Below are positions 29,197 to 37,337 of a stretch of 64,000 nucleotides of DNA, one piece after another. Origin of the DNA: Rhodospirillaceae bacterium (GTDB taxonomy: Bacteria; Pseudomonadota; Alphaproteobacteria; DSM-16000; Inquilinaceae); NCBI GenBank assembly GCA_020638575.1, contig JACKIH010000003.1, forward strand, positions 3,831,001 to 3,895,000, written 5' to 3'. A program made the translations under genes and the position numbers. Within the stretch, counting starts at the first letter, position 1; the number at the start of each line of letters is the position of its first letter. The notes under the pieces are model-generated. The model was not told the DNA's origin. It saw only the letters and a list, made by a program, of their open reading frames with translations, and ran no database searches.

Positions 29197-29224
29197 CGCG
29201 ATCAGCAGGACGCGATCAGCAGGA
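29197..29224. repeat. 14-bp tandem duplication across the glnA stop
   Basis: CGCGATCAGCAGGA occurs twice head to tail (29197-29210 and 29211-29224). The right-hand copy contains the last codons and TGA stop of glnA, and the left-hand copy repeats them outside the gene, so a second TCCTGCTGA follows the real one on the minus strand. Confidence 0.85.
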
Positions 29225-30628
29225 GTAGTACATCGCAAACTCGCAAGGATGCGGCGACTGCTCGAAGGTGTTCACCTCCTCCCACTTCAGGTCGATGTAG
29301 GCTTCGAGGGTATCCTTGGTGAAGACATCGCCCTTCATCAGGAACTCGCAGTCGGCTTCCAGCGCCAGCAGGGCTTCGCGCAGCGAGCCGCAGACGGTGG
29401 GAATGCCGGCCAGCTCGTCCGGCGGCAGGTCGTAGAGGTTCTTGTCCATCGGGTCGCCCGGATGGATCTTGTTCTGGATGCCGTCGAGCCCGGCCATCAG
29501 CATGGCCGAATAGGCCAGGTACGGATTGGCGGTGCTGTCGGGGAACCGCACTTCCACGCGCTTGCCCTTGGGCGAGGACGAGAAGGGGATGCGGCAGGAG
29601 GCGGAGCGGTTGCGCGCCGAATAGGCCAGCAGCACGGGCGCCTCGTAGCCCGGCACCAGGCGCTTGTAGCTGTTGGTGGACGGGTTGGTGAAGGCATTCA
29701 GCGCCTTGGCATGCTTGATGATGCCGCCGATGTAGTAGAGCGCGATGTCCGACAGGTCGGCATAGCCCGACCCCGCGAACAGCGGCGTGCCGTCCTTCCA
29801 GATCGACTGGTGGACGTGCTGGCCCGATCCGTTGTCGCCCTTCACCGGCTTCGGCATGAAGGTCGCGGTCTTGCCGTAGGCATGGGCCACCATGTGCACG
29901 CAGTACTTGTAGATCTGCATGTGGTCCGCGGTGGTCACCAGGGTGCCGAACCGGGTGCCCAGCTCGTGCTGCGACGGCGCCACTTCGTGGTGGTGCTTTT
30001 CGATCAGCACGCCCATGTCGCCCATGGTGCTCAGCATCTCGGCGCGCAGGTCGGCGGCGCTGTCCACCGGCGGGACGGGGAAGTAGCCGCCCTTGATGGC
30101 CGGGCGGTGACCGATGTTGCCGTCGGTGTATTCGCGGCCGGAGTTGTACGGGCCTTCCTCGCTGTCGAGGTAGTAGTACGACTCCTGCATGTCCGACTTG
30201 AAGCGGACGTCGTCGAACACGAAGAACTCGGCTTCCGGGCCGAACACGGCGGTGTCGCCGATGCCGATGGAGGCCATGTATTCCTGGGCGGTCTTGGCGA
30301 TGCCGCGGGGGCAGCGGTTGTAGCGCTGGCCGGTGGACGGCTCATGCACATCGCAGAACACGATCAGCGACGGCTGCGCGGCGAACGGGTCCATCACGGC
30401 CGACGTGGCGTCCAGCATCAACGTCATGTCGCTGTCGTTGATGGCCTTCCAGCCGGCGATCGACGAGCCGTCGAACATGATGCCGTCGACGAAGGCGTCT
30501 TCGTCGATGGTGCTGACGGTCTGGGCCGTGTGCTGCCACTTGCCGCGCGGGTCGGTGAAACGCAGGTCGACGTACTTGACGTCCTTGTCCTTGATCATCT
30601 GCAGGACGTTTTCGATGGCCTCTGACAT
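29216..30628 (-). CDS. glnA: Glutamine synthetase, type I
   Basis: A 470-residue cytosolic enzyme making glutamine from glutamate, ammonia and ATP. The beta-grasp motif FDGSSIAGWKAINDSDM, metal/substrate segments EAEFFVFDDV and KPVKGDNGSGQHVHQSIW, and NRSASCRIP are all intact. Tyr399 in NLYDLPP is the adenylylation site of the GSI-beta type, so activity should be controlled by GlnE. The length is standard. It is preceded on the minus strand by glnB (66 bases), the usual alphaproteobacterial glnBA order, and is probably co-transcribed from the sigma54-type promoter upstream of glnB. Confidence 0.97.
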   Translation of the reverse strand: MSEAIENVLQMIKDKDVKYVDLRFTDPRGKWQHTAQTVSTIDEDAFVDGIMFDGSSIAGWKAINDSDMTLMLDATSAVMDPFAAQPSLIVFCDVHEPSTGQRYNRCPRGIAKTAQEYMASIGIGDTAVFGPEAEFFVFDDVRFKSDMQESYYYLDSEEGPYNSGREYTDGNIGHRPAIKGGYFPVPPVDSAADLRAEMLSTMGDMGVLIEKHHHEVAPSQHELGTRFGTLVTTADHMQIYKYCVHMVAHAYGKTATFMPKPVKGDNGSGQHVHQSIWKDGTPLFAGSGYADLSDIALYYIGGIIKHAKALNAFTNPSTNSYKRLVPGYEAPVLLAYSARNRSASCRIPFSSSPKGKRVEVRFPDSTANPYLAYSAMLMAGLDGIQNKIHPGDPMDKNLYDLPPDELAGIPTVCGSLREALLALEADCEFLMKGDVFTKDTLEAYIDLKWEEVNTFEQSPHPCEFAMYYSC

Positions 30629-30694
30629 TATTCCTCACTCGGTTCTTGTTGGATTGCGCCTGTGTCTGAAGGCGGTCACGGCGCCACGGGGGCG

Positions 30695-31033
30695 TCAGAT
30701 CGCCTCCACCCCCTTTTCGCCCGTGCGGATGCGGATCACTTCCTCGATCGGAGACACGAAGATCTTGCCGTCACCGATCCGCCCGGTCTGAGCCGCCTGC
30801 TGGATAGCCTCCACCGCGCGTTCGACCAAGCCATCGTCCATCACGACCTCGACCTTCACCTTGGGCAGGAAGTCGACGACGTATTCAGCCCCCCGATACA
30901 GCTCGGTGTGCCCCTTCTGTCGGCCGAATCCCTTGGCTTCGGTTACGGTGATCCCCTTGATGCCGACGTCATGGAGGGCTTCCTTCACCTCGTCGAGCTT
31001 GAAGGGCTTAATGATCGCTTCGAGTTTCTTCAT
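30695..31033 (-). CDS. glnB: Nitrogen regulatory protein PII
   Basis: A 112-residue trimeric signal protein that reports 2-oxoglutarate, ATP/ADP and glutamine status to GlnE, NtrB and others. It starts MKKLEAIIKPFKLDEVKEAL, carries the uridylylation Tyr51 in the T-loop (GHTELYRGAEYVVDF), and the B/C-loop segments TGRIGDGKIFVSPIEEVIRIRTGE. The ATG at 31033 is the family start; the frame is open further upstream but without family sequence. A near-perfect sigma54 promoter lies about 76 bases upstream of the start, so nitrogen limitation control via NtrC is likely. Confidence 0.97.
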   Translation of the reverse strand: MKKLEAIIKPFKLDEVKEALHDVGIKGITVTEAKGFGRQKGHTELYRGAEYVVDFLPKVKVEVVMDDGLVERAVEAIQQAAQTGRIGDGKIFVSPIEEVIRIRTGEKGVEAI

Positions 31034-31108
31034 GGGTGTTTTGCAGGACCTCCCGGACAATTGCCCACGCCAGCGGACTCGCGGTCGGCCAGCGGATGGA
31101 CAGTGCAA

Positions 31109-31125
31109 AGCACGGCGCGTGCCAA
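31109..31125 (-). promoter_or_regulatory. Sigma54 (-24/-12) promoter of glnBA
   Basis: On the minus strand TTGGCACG-CGCC-GTGCT reproduces the RpoN consensus (TTGGCACG-N4-TTGCW), with GG and GC separated by exactly 10 bases and only one mismatch in the -12 element. It points at glnB with an expected leader of about 65 bases. No clean NtrC dyad (TGCACC-N5-GGTGCA) was found; GGGTGCACCTGCAC at about 31168-31181 is a partial match only. Confidence 0.7.
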
Positions 31126-31259
31126 CCGTCAGGGAAGCCAAAGGCGCTTGAGCGGCAGCGCATGCCGGGTGCACCTGCACAGATTGCGCGCGGTCGCCAG
31201 CGCATCGGGAACCGGCAATTGCTCAAATTTTAGGCAGATTTCCAACGGTGGCTGGCGAT

Positions 31260-32450
31260 TTATGGCGCGCCGATTGACGCTTCTTTGCCCAGGAAAGCGG
31301 CCATGCGTGCGATGCCCTCCTCCAGGGCCGGCAGGTCGGCGGCGTAGCTGAGGCGCAGATAGCCTTGCCCCGCCGCCCCGAAGCTGGTGCCGGAGATCAG
31401 GGCCACGCCGGCTTCGGTGAGCAGCCGGTCCTGCAGCGCGCCGGCATCGAAACCGGTCCCGGTGACGTTGGGGAAGGCATAGAAGGCGCCGTGGGGTTCC
31501 GGGCAGTGGACGCCGGGCAGGGCGTTCAGGCGGTCCACCACCCTCCGGCGGCGCTCGGCGAAGGCCGCTACCATGGTGGCCACGGCGTCCTGGGGGCCTT
31601 CCAGTGCCGCGATGCCGGCCCACTGGGTGGCGGCGTTGACGCAGGAATGGCTGTTGACGCACAGCCGGATCGCCGGCTCCACCAGCTCTTCAGGCCACAC
31701 CGCATAGCCCAGCCGCCAGCCGGTCATGGCGTAGGTCTTCGACCAGCCGTCCAGCACGATCACCCGGTCGGCGATTTCCGGGAACGACAGCAGCGACACA
31801 TGCTCGGCCCCGCCATAGGTCATCTGGCCGTAGATCTCGTCGGACAGGATGGCCGCCTGGGGATAGTCCGCCAACAGCCGGGCGATGCGGCCCAGCTCGT
31901 CGGCCGGGGTCACGGCACCCAGCGGGTTGGACGGGGTGTTGAGGATGACCAGCCGCGTCTTCTCGCTCAGCACCTGGGCGAGCCCGTCGGCGGTCATGGC
32001 GAAGCCGTCCTCTTCGCGCAGCACCATCGGCACCGCGGTGGCGCCGGTGAAGGCGGCGGCCGAGCGGTAGATGGGAAAGCCCGGGTCGGGATAGACGATC
32101 TCCACCCCGGGATGGCCCAGCGCCAGGCAGGCGAACCAGATGGTCACCTTGCCGCCGGGCACGCAGACGATGCGGCCGGGATCGACCTGCAGGCCCAGGC
32201 GCCGATGCAGGTCAGCCGCCACGGCGGCGCGCAGGGGCGGGATGCCGGGGGCCGGGGTGTAGCCGTGGTGGCCGTCCCGCAGTGCCTTGATGGCGGCCTC
32301 CACGATGTGGTCGGCGGTGCGGAAATCCGGCTGGCCGATCCCCAGATTGACGATGGAGCGCCCCTCGGCCGCCAGCGCATTGGCCCGCGCCAGCACATCG
32401 AACGCGGTCTCGGTGCCCAGCGATCGGGCGGCGGGGGCGATGTCCAGCAT
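31260..32450 (-). CDS. PLP-dependent class I/II aminotransferase
   Basis: A 396-residue fold-type I aminotransferase of the aspartate aminotransferase-like group. Recognisable are NLGIGQPDF near the N-terminus, NTPSNPLGAV, SDEIYGQMTYGG and the PLP lysine in DGWSKTYAMTGWRLGYAVWP, plus the C-terminal arginine segment YLRLSYA that binds the substrate carboxylate. The amino donor and acceptor cannot be assigned. The start at 32450 has GGAG seven bases upstream; the frame extends back to 32810 but that would run through the tRNA-His gene. It is unlinked to glnB by about 226 bases that contain the glnB promoter. Confidence 0.93.
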   Translation of the reverse strand: MLDIAPAARSLGTETAFDVLARANALAAEGRSIVNLGIGQPDFRTADHIVEAAIKALRDGHHGYTPAPGIPPLRAAVAADLHRRLGLQVDPGRIVCVPGGKVTIWFACLALGHPGVEIVYPDPGFPIYRSAAAFTGATAVPMVLREEDGFAMTADGLAQVLSEKTRLVILNTPSNPLGAVTPADELGRIARLLADYPQAAILSDEIYGQMTYGGAEHVSLLSFPEIADRVIVLDGWSKTYAMTGWRLGYAVWPEELVEPAIRLCVNSHSCVNAATQWAGIAALEGPQDAVATMVAAFAERRRRVVDRLNALPGVHCPEPHGAFYAFPNVTGTGFDAGALQDRLLTEAGVALISGTSFGAAGQGYLRLSYAADLPALEEGIARMAAFLGKEASIGAP

Positions 32451-32590
32451 CTGGGGCTCCGGCGGTAGGAAGGGGCCATCATGGCCGATGACATCCGGCC
32501 GTGCATGCATGATGTGCGCGCGCCGCGTGCCGCCGCACCCCGGCCTTGACGGCCAAGGGTGGGATCGCCCATACGATGCGGCCTCTCTGT

Positions 32591-32667
32591 GGCGATCGTA
32601 GCTCAGTTGGTAGAGCGCTCGGTTGTGGTCCGAGTGGGCGTGGGTTCGAGTCCCATCGATCGCCCCA
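32591..32667 (+). tRNA. tRNA-His (GTG)
   Basis: Cloverleaf with acceptor stem GCGATCG/CGATCGC, D-loop AGTTGGTAGA, anticodon stem CTCGG/CCGAG around TTGTGGT (anticodon GTG), T-arm GTGGG-TTCGAGT-CCCAT and an encoded CCA (32665-32667). The extra G at 32591 opposite C73 (32664) gives the canonical G-1:C73 pair, so coordinates include G-1. Confidence 0.96.
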
Positions 32668-32742
32668 GTTCCCCCCGCGACATCGGGCGGACGGGGTGCG
32701 TCAGCCCCCCGTGTGTGTCGCGATCTGAGGACAGGGCGCGGC

Positions 32743-33537
32743 ATGTTTCGCAGCAATCCCCTGAAGGCCAAGCTGGTGCGCGGCGAAGCGGCGCTCGGCG
32801 CCTGGTCCACCTGGACGCATGCCGCCTCGATCGAGCTGATGGCGATGGCCGGCTACGACGCCATCATCATCGATCACGAGCACGGGCTCGGCGGGCTGGC
32901 GGAAACCCAGGCGTGCCTGCAGGCGCTGAGCGCGCATCCCACCGCCGGGCTGGTGCGCATCCCGTCCGCCGATCCGGTCTACATCAAGCGCATCCTCGAT
33001 ATCGGCGTGGAAGGCATCATGGTGCCGGGGGTGGAGGATGCGGAAACCGCACGCGCCATGGTGGCCGCCTGCCGCTACCCGCCCCAGGGCACCCGCGGCT
33101 CGGCCTACGGCATCGCGCGCGCCTCCAACTATGGGTTGGCGGCGGAGCGCTACCGCGACAGCGGTGCTGCGGAACTGCTGATCATCGCCCAGATCGAAAG
33201 CGTTGCCGGCGTGCTGGCGGTGGACGAGATCGCCGCGGTCGACGGCATCGACATGCTGTTCGTCGGCCCCTTCGACCTGTCGGGCAGCCTCGGCAAGCTG
33301 GGCCGCTTCGACGATCCGGAGGTGCGCGACACCATCGCCAAGGCCGAAGCGGCGATCCGGCAACGCGACGACGTGTGGTTCGGGGCGCTGCCCTCGCTCG
33401 ACCGCTCGGCCGCAGAGATGGTGGCCGACGGCGTGCAGTTCGTCGCCAACCGGTCGGACGGTACGCTGATACGCGATGCCGCGGTGGCCGATGTGGGCGA
33501 CTTCCGCCTGACGCTGAAGGGGATGGCGCCGCAGTGA
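32743..33537 (+). CDS. HpcH/HpaI-type class II aldolase (2-dehydro-3-deoxyglucarate aldolase-like)
   Basis: A 264-residue metal-dependent TIM-barrel aldolase that cleaves or forms 2-keto-3-deoxy or 4-hydroxy-2-keto acids to give pyruvate and an aldehyde. Signatures are GAWSTWTHAASIELMAMAGYDAIIIDHEHG with the catalytic His, VRIPSADP, GVEGIMVPGVEDAE, the metal-ligand Glu in IAQIESVAG and the Asp in FVGPFDLSGSLG. The natural substrate is unknown. It begins 76 bases after tRNA-His and its stop overlaps the GTG of the next gene (GTGA), an unusual pairing with NAD(P)HX repair and perhaps only positional. Confidence 0.93.
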   Translation: MFRSNPLKAKLVRGEAALGAWSTWTHAASIELMAMAGYDAIIIDHEHGLGGLAETQACLQALSAHPTAGLVRIPSADPVYIKRILDIGVEGIMVPGVEDAETARAMVAACRYPPQGTRGSAYGIARASNYGLAAERYRDSGAAELLIIAQIESVAGVLAVDEIAAVDGIDMLFVGPFDLSGSLGKLGRFDDPEVRDTIAKAEAAIRQRDDVWFGALPSLDRSAAEMVADGVQFVANRSDGTLIRDAAVADVGDFRLTLKGMAPQ

Positions 33538-35051
33538 GCGGCGGGCGGCAGGGCGCCGCCTTCGGTCCCGCCCCGGTCCCGTGGGGCGGCGGCCTGGAGA
33601 TCCTGACCACCGGCGAGATGGGGCAGGCCGACCGGCGCACCATCGCCGCCGGAACCCCCGGTATCCACCTGATGGAACGCGCCGGGCTGGCCATCGCCGA
33701 AGCGGTGGCGGCGCGCTGGAGCGTGCGTCCGGTCACCGTTCTGTGCGGCCCCGGCAACAATGGCGGCGACGGCTATGTGGCGGCCCGCCGGCTGGCCCAA
33801 TGGGGCTGGCCGGTGACGCTGGCCCAGCTCGGCGATCCTGGCCGCCTCACCGGCGATGCCGCCATCGCCGCCGCGCGCTGGGCGGGGCCGGTGGCAGCCG
33901 ACGGCGTTGCGGCGCTGCAGGGTGCGGACCTGGCGATCGATGCGCTGTTCGGCGCCGGCCTGGCGCGCCCGCTCGACGGCGCGGCGGCGGACTGGGTGCG
34001 CGCCCTGGCGGCGGCCGGTTGCCCGGTGGTGGCGGTGGACATGCCCTCCGGCGTCGACGGCGATAGCGGTGCCGTGAAGGGTGTCGCCTGTCCTGCGGTC
34101 CTCACGGTCACCTTCGCACGGCGCAAGATCGGCCATGTGATCGGCGAGGGCCTGCTGCTGTCGGGCGAGCTGGTGGTGGCCGATATCGGCATCCCCGACG
34201 CCGTCGTGACGGAGGTGGCGGGGACGATCCGCCTCAACGATTCCGCCCTGTGGCAGGCGGAACTGCCGCGCCGTCGGCGCAGCGACCACAAGTACCGGCG
34301 CGGCCACCTGCTGCTGCACGCCGGCGCCATGGCGGGGGCCGCGGTGCTGGCGGCCACGGCCGCGCGCCGGGTGGGCGCGGGTCTGGTGACCGTGGTCACC
34401 GATGCGGAGCGGACCGCCACGGCGGTGGTGAGCAGCGCGCCCGGCACCATCGTTGCCGCCGGTGCCCGCTGGCCGGAGCTGCTGGCCGATCCCCGCCTGT
34501 CCCCGGTGCTGATCGGCCCCGGTGCCGGCCGCAGCAACGCCACGCGGTCGGCCGTCCAGGACGCCGCCGGCAGCGGCAAGGCGCTGGTGTTCGACGCCGA
34601 CGCGCTGACGGCGTTCGCGGACGATCCGGACGTCCTCTTCGGGCTGCTCGGGCCCGAGGACGTGCTGACCCCCCATGCCGGGGAGTTCGACCGCCTGTTC
34701 GGCCGCCAGGACGCAGTACCGGCCGCCGCCGACAAGATCACCCGCACCCGCGCCGCCGCCGCCTTGTGCGGGGCCGTGGTGCTGCACAAGGGGCCGGACA
34801 CGGTGATCGCCGCCCCCGACGGCCGTGTGGTGGTGGAGACCTCCGGACCGCCCAGCCTGGCCACGGCCGGGTCGGGCGATGTGCTGGCCGGTATCGTCGC
34901 CGGGTTAATATCCCAGGGCATGACGCCGCTGTCCGGCGCGGCCGCGGCAGCCCGGCGGCATGCCGTCGTGGCGGCCAACTGCGTGAAAAACCTGATCGCC
35001 GAGGATCTTGTCACCGCCTTAGGCGACGATGATTCACAAATGAGTCACTAA
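33534..35051 (+). CDS. nnr: Bifunctional NAD(P)H-hydrate epimerase / ADP-dependent NAD(P)H-hydrate dehydratase
   Basis: A 505-residue metabolite repair enzyme. The N-terminal half (about 20-225, YjeF_N) epimerizes R-NAD(P)HX: ILTTGEMGQADRRTI, CGPGNNGGDGYVAARRL and DMPSGVDGDSG. The C-terminal half (about 240-500, ribokinase-like) dehydrates S-NAD(P)HX using ADP: HKYRRGHLLLHAGA, LTPHAGEFDRLFG, LHKGPDTVI and the catalytic GSGDVLAGIVAGL. I use the GTG at 33534, which overlaps the aldolase stop and gives a normal family N-terminus. The length agrees with E. coli Nnr (515). Confidence 0.95.
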   Translation: MSGGRQGAAFGPAPVPWGGGLEILTTGEMGQADRRTIAAGTPGIHLMERAGLAIAEAVAARWSVRPVTVLCGPGNNGGDGYVAARRLAQWGWPVTLAQLGDPGRLTGDAAIAAARWAGPVAADGVAALQGADLAIDALFGAGLARPLDGAAADWVRALAAAGCPVVAVDMPSGVDGDSGAVKGVACPAVLTVTFARRKIGHVIGEGLLLSGELVVADIGIPDAVVTEVAGTIRLNDSALWQAELPRRRRSDHKYRRGHLLLHAGAMAGAAVLAATAARRVGAGLVTVVTDAERTATAVVSSAPGTIVAAGARWPELLADPRLSPVLIGPGAGRSNATRSAVQDAAGSGKALVFDADALTAFADDPDVLFGLLGPEDVLTPHAGEFDRLFGRQDAVPAAADKITRTRAAAALCGAVVLHKGPDTVIAAPDGRVVVETSGPPSLATAGSGDVLAGIVAGLISQGMTPLSGAAAAARRHAVVAANCVKNLIAEDLVTALGDDDSQMSH

Positions 35052-35078
35052 ACTTTGGTACGGTAGTAAACGATAGGT

Positions 35079-35099
35079 GCGGAACCGATGGTGTTCCGC
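35079..35099 (+). other. Stem-loop downstream of nnr
   Basis: GCGGAAC (35079-35085) and GTTCCGC (35093-35099) form a perfect 7-base stem with a 7-base loop, 27 bases past the nnr stop and 31 before the next ATG. No T-tract follows. It could be a weak terminator for nnr or a leader structure of the small downstream gene. Confidence 0.5.
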
Positions 35100-35130
35100 G
35101 ACGGTCCGGTTTCCGTGCTGAGGGGCAGCG

Positions 35131-35382
35131 ATGTTTGGATCGTCCAAGGAAAAGGTGACGCTGGCGCCCGGAAGCCGCTTCCAGCGGCGGATCGGCGGCC
35201 TGTTCACCGAGTTGGCGGAAGTGCTGTGGGTGAACGAGGAGCCTTCGGGCATTCCCCATGTCCACTACGTCGTGCGGCTTCGCTGCGAGGGCACCGACCT
35301 GACGTCGGACGCCAGTCACGACCGGCGCACCTTGTCGCTGGCCGCCTTCCGCAATCGCTACCGTGGGGCGGAAGTCGTCTGA
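35131..35382 (+). CDS. Small protein, 83 residues, similar in pattern to the 71-residue protein
   Basis: A small soluble protein beginning MFGSSKEKVTLAPGSRFQRR, with LAEVLWVNEEPSGIPHVHYVVRLRC and DRRTLSLAAFRNRY. The arrangement of GxRFxR, an LWxV strand, IPHxxxxxR and DRRTxSxxxFxxRY parallels the product of 28718-28933, so both may belong to one small beta-rich alphaproteobacterial family. AGGGGCAGCG precedes the ATG. Just behind the gene the palindromic GCCGGC (35389-35394 and 35403-35408) can form a hairpin. Function unknown. Confidence 0.78.
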   Translation: MFGSSKEKVTLAPGSRFQRRIGGLFTELAEVLWVNEEPSGIPHVHYVVRLRCEGTDLTSDASHDRRTLSLAAFRNRYRGAEVV

Positions 35383-35522
35383 GCCTTGGCCGGCTCTTCG
35401 TGGCCGGCGCTGCCCCTTCGTTTTCGGCCTGTCGCGGGCCACACCCCTGTGCTATAGCCCCACCCTCGCGGCTGGACGCAGTGGGTGTGGCGGCCGGACT
35501 GTGCGGTTTTCCGGGTAGCAGC

Positions 35523-35607
<85 letters not shown>

Positions 35608-35752
35608 GGCCCGCGCGGTCTGGCCCGGTCTGGGGAGTACGCCAGTTCCCCGCTGGGCGCCGGTTCATCCGCCAGCGGCGTCGCATCCCTTGTGATCAAG
35701 GCCGGTCACTCCGCACCTTTGTTTTTTGCCCTCACTGAAGACCTGTTCATCC

Positions 35753-37300
35753 ATGCAGATCACGGAACTCTCCCAAGACGGCCTGAGCCGCCAGCTTCTC
35801 GTCACGGTGCCGGCCGGCACGATCAACGACATGGTCACGGCCCGCCTGCGCGAAGTGGCCAAGACGGTGAAGCTGCCCGGGTTCCGGCCCGGCAAGGTGC
35901 CGCTGACGATCCTGAAGCAGCGCTACGGCCGCTCCGTGCTGGGCGAGGTGGTGGAGAACGCTGTCGAGGAAACCAGCCAGAAGGCGGTGGCCGAGCAGGG
36001 CGTGCGCACCGCGGGCCAGCCCAAGATCGAGTTTGAGAGCTTCGAGGATGGCGGCGATCTCGCCTACAAGCTCTCGTTCGACGTGCTGCCCGAGTTCGAC
36101 CTGATCGACTTCTCCGGGCTGAAGATCGAACGGGTGAAGCCGCAGATCTCCGAAGACGAGGTCGACAAGTCGGTGGCCCGGGTGGCCGAAGGCCGCCGCA
36201 ACTACGAAGCGCTCGCCGAGCCGCGGCCGGCCCAGGAGGGCGACCAGGTGGTGATCGACTTCAAGGGCACCTTGGACGGCGTGGCGCGCGACGGCATGGC
36301 GGGCACCGACCATCCGCTGGCGCTTGGCTCCGGCCAGTTCATTCCCGGCTTCGAAGACCAGCTCGTCGGCGCGGAAGCCGGCAGCAGCCGGACCGTCACC
36401 GTGACCTTCCCGGAGGGCTATCCGGCCGAAGACCTGGCCGGCAAGGAAGCCGTCTTCGAGGTCGACGTGAAGGAGGTGCGGGCGCCCAAGGAAACGGCGG
36501 TGGACGATGCCTTCGCCCAGAGCCTCGGCCTGCCCGATCTGAAGACCCTGCGCGACATGGTGCGCGGCCAGCTCGAAGGCCGCTATGCCGAAGCGGCGCG
36601 CCAGCTCCTGAAGCGCAACGTGCTCGACGCGCTGGCCGAGCACTACACCTTCGACGCACCGCCGGGCATGGTGCAGCAGGAGTTCGACGCCATCTGGAAG
36701 CAGGTGGAGAAGGCCCGCGAGGACGGTAGCCTGAGCGCCGACGAGGCGGCCCGGCCCGAAGAGGACCTGAAGAGCGAATACCGCACCATCGCCGAACGGC
36801 GCGTGCGCCTCGGCCTGGTGCTGGCGGAAGTCGGCCGGCACCACCATATCGAGGTGGGCCAGGACGAACTGTCGCGCGCGCTGCAGGCCCAGGCGGCCCG
36901 CTATCCGGGGCGGGAGAAGGAGGTGCTGGAGCTCTTCCGCAAGAACCCGAACGCGCTGGAGGGGCTGCGCGCGCCGCTTCTGGAAGAGAAGGTGATCGAC
37001 TTCATCGTGGAGCGGGCGGAGGTGACCGACCGTGAGGTGACGCCCGCCGACCTGATGGAGGAGACCGCCCTCGATCACCATCACGATCATGATCATCACC
37101 ACCATCACGATCATGACCACGATCATGATCATCACCACCATCATGGTCACGACCACGACCACGACCATGCCGGCCACGCGCACGCCGCACCGGCAGACGC
37201 ACCGGCAGACGCGCCGGCGGCCGATGCCCCGGCAGCCGATGCCCCGGGCAGCGATGCCGGACCCGAAACCGAGCCGAAGGACCCCGTGAAGGGCGCCTAG
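35753..37300 (+). CDS. tig: Trigger factor with histidine-rich C-terminal tail
   Basis: A 515-residue ribosome-bound chaperone and peptidyl-prolyl isomerase. The ribosome-docking loop GFRPGKVP is at about 43-50. The FKBP domain lies at about 150-245 (GDQVVIDFKGTLDG, GSGQFIPGFEDQLVGAEAG) and the helical substrate-binding domain follows to about 430. Family members end near 435-450. This one adds about 75 residues, of which some 38 (about 440-477) contain 23 histidines alternating with Asp. A PADAPAADAP repeat follows the His stretch. Such tails bind Ni, Zn or Cu, as in SlyD. The start at 35753 gives the family N-terminus MQITELS. The gene heads the tig-clpP-clpX-lon-hupB group. Confidence 0.96.
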   Translation: MQITELSQDGLSRQLLVTVPAGTINDMVTARLREVAKTVKLPGFRPGKVPLTILKQRYGRSVLGEVVENAVEETSQKAVAEQGVRTAGQPKIEFESFEDGGDLAYKLSFDVLPEFDLIDFSGLKIERVKPQISEDEVDKSVARVAEGRRNYEALAEPRPAQEGDQVVIDFKGTLDGVARDGMAGTDHPLALGSGQFIPGFEDQLVGAEAGSSRTVTVTFPEGYPAEDLAGKEAVFEVDVKEVRAPKETAVDDAFAQSLGLPDLKTLRDMVRGQLEGRYAEAARQLLKRNVLDALAEHYTFDAPPGMVQQEFDAIWKQVEKAREDGSLSADEAARPEEDLKSEYRTIAERRVRLGLVLAEVGRHHHIEVGQDELSRALQAQAARYPGREKEVLELFRKNPNALEGLRAPLLEEKVIDFIVERAEVTDREVTPADLMEETALDHHHDHDHHHHHDHDHDHDHHHHHGHDHDHDHAGHAHAAPADAPADAPAADAPAADAPGSDAGPETEPKDPVKGA

Positions 37301-37337
37301 CCGCGCCCCCGCCCGCCCGCAGAAAGCCGAGACATCG

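Noticed and set aside
32451..32810. Upstream extension of the aminotransferase frame to 32810
   Set aside because: It would run through the tRNA-His gene and carries no family sequence; 32450 has a good ribosome site.
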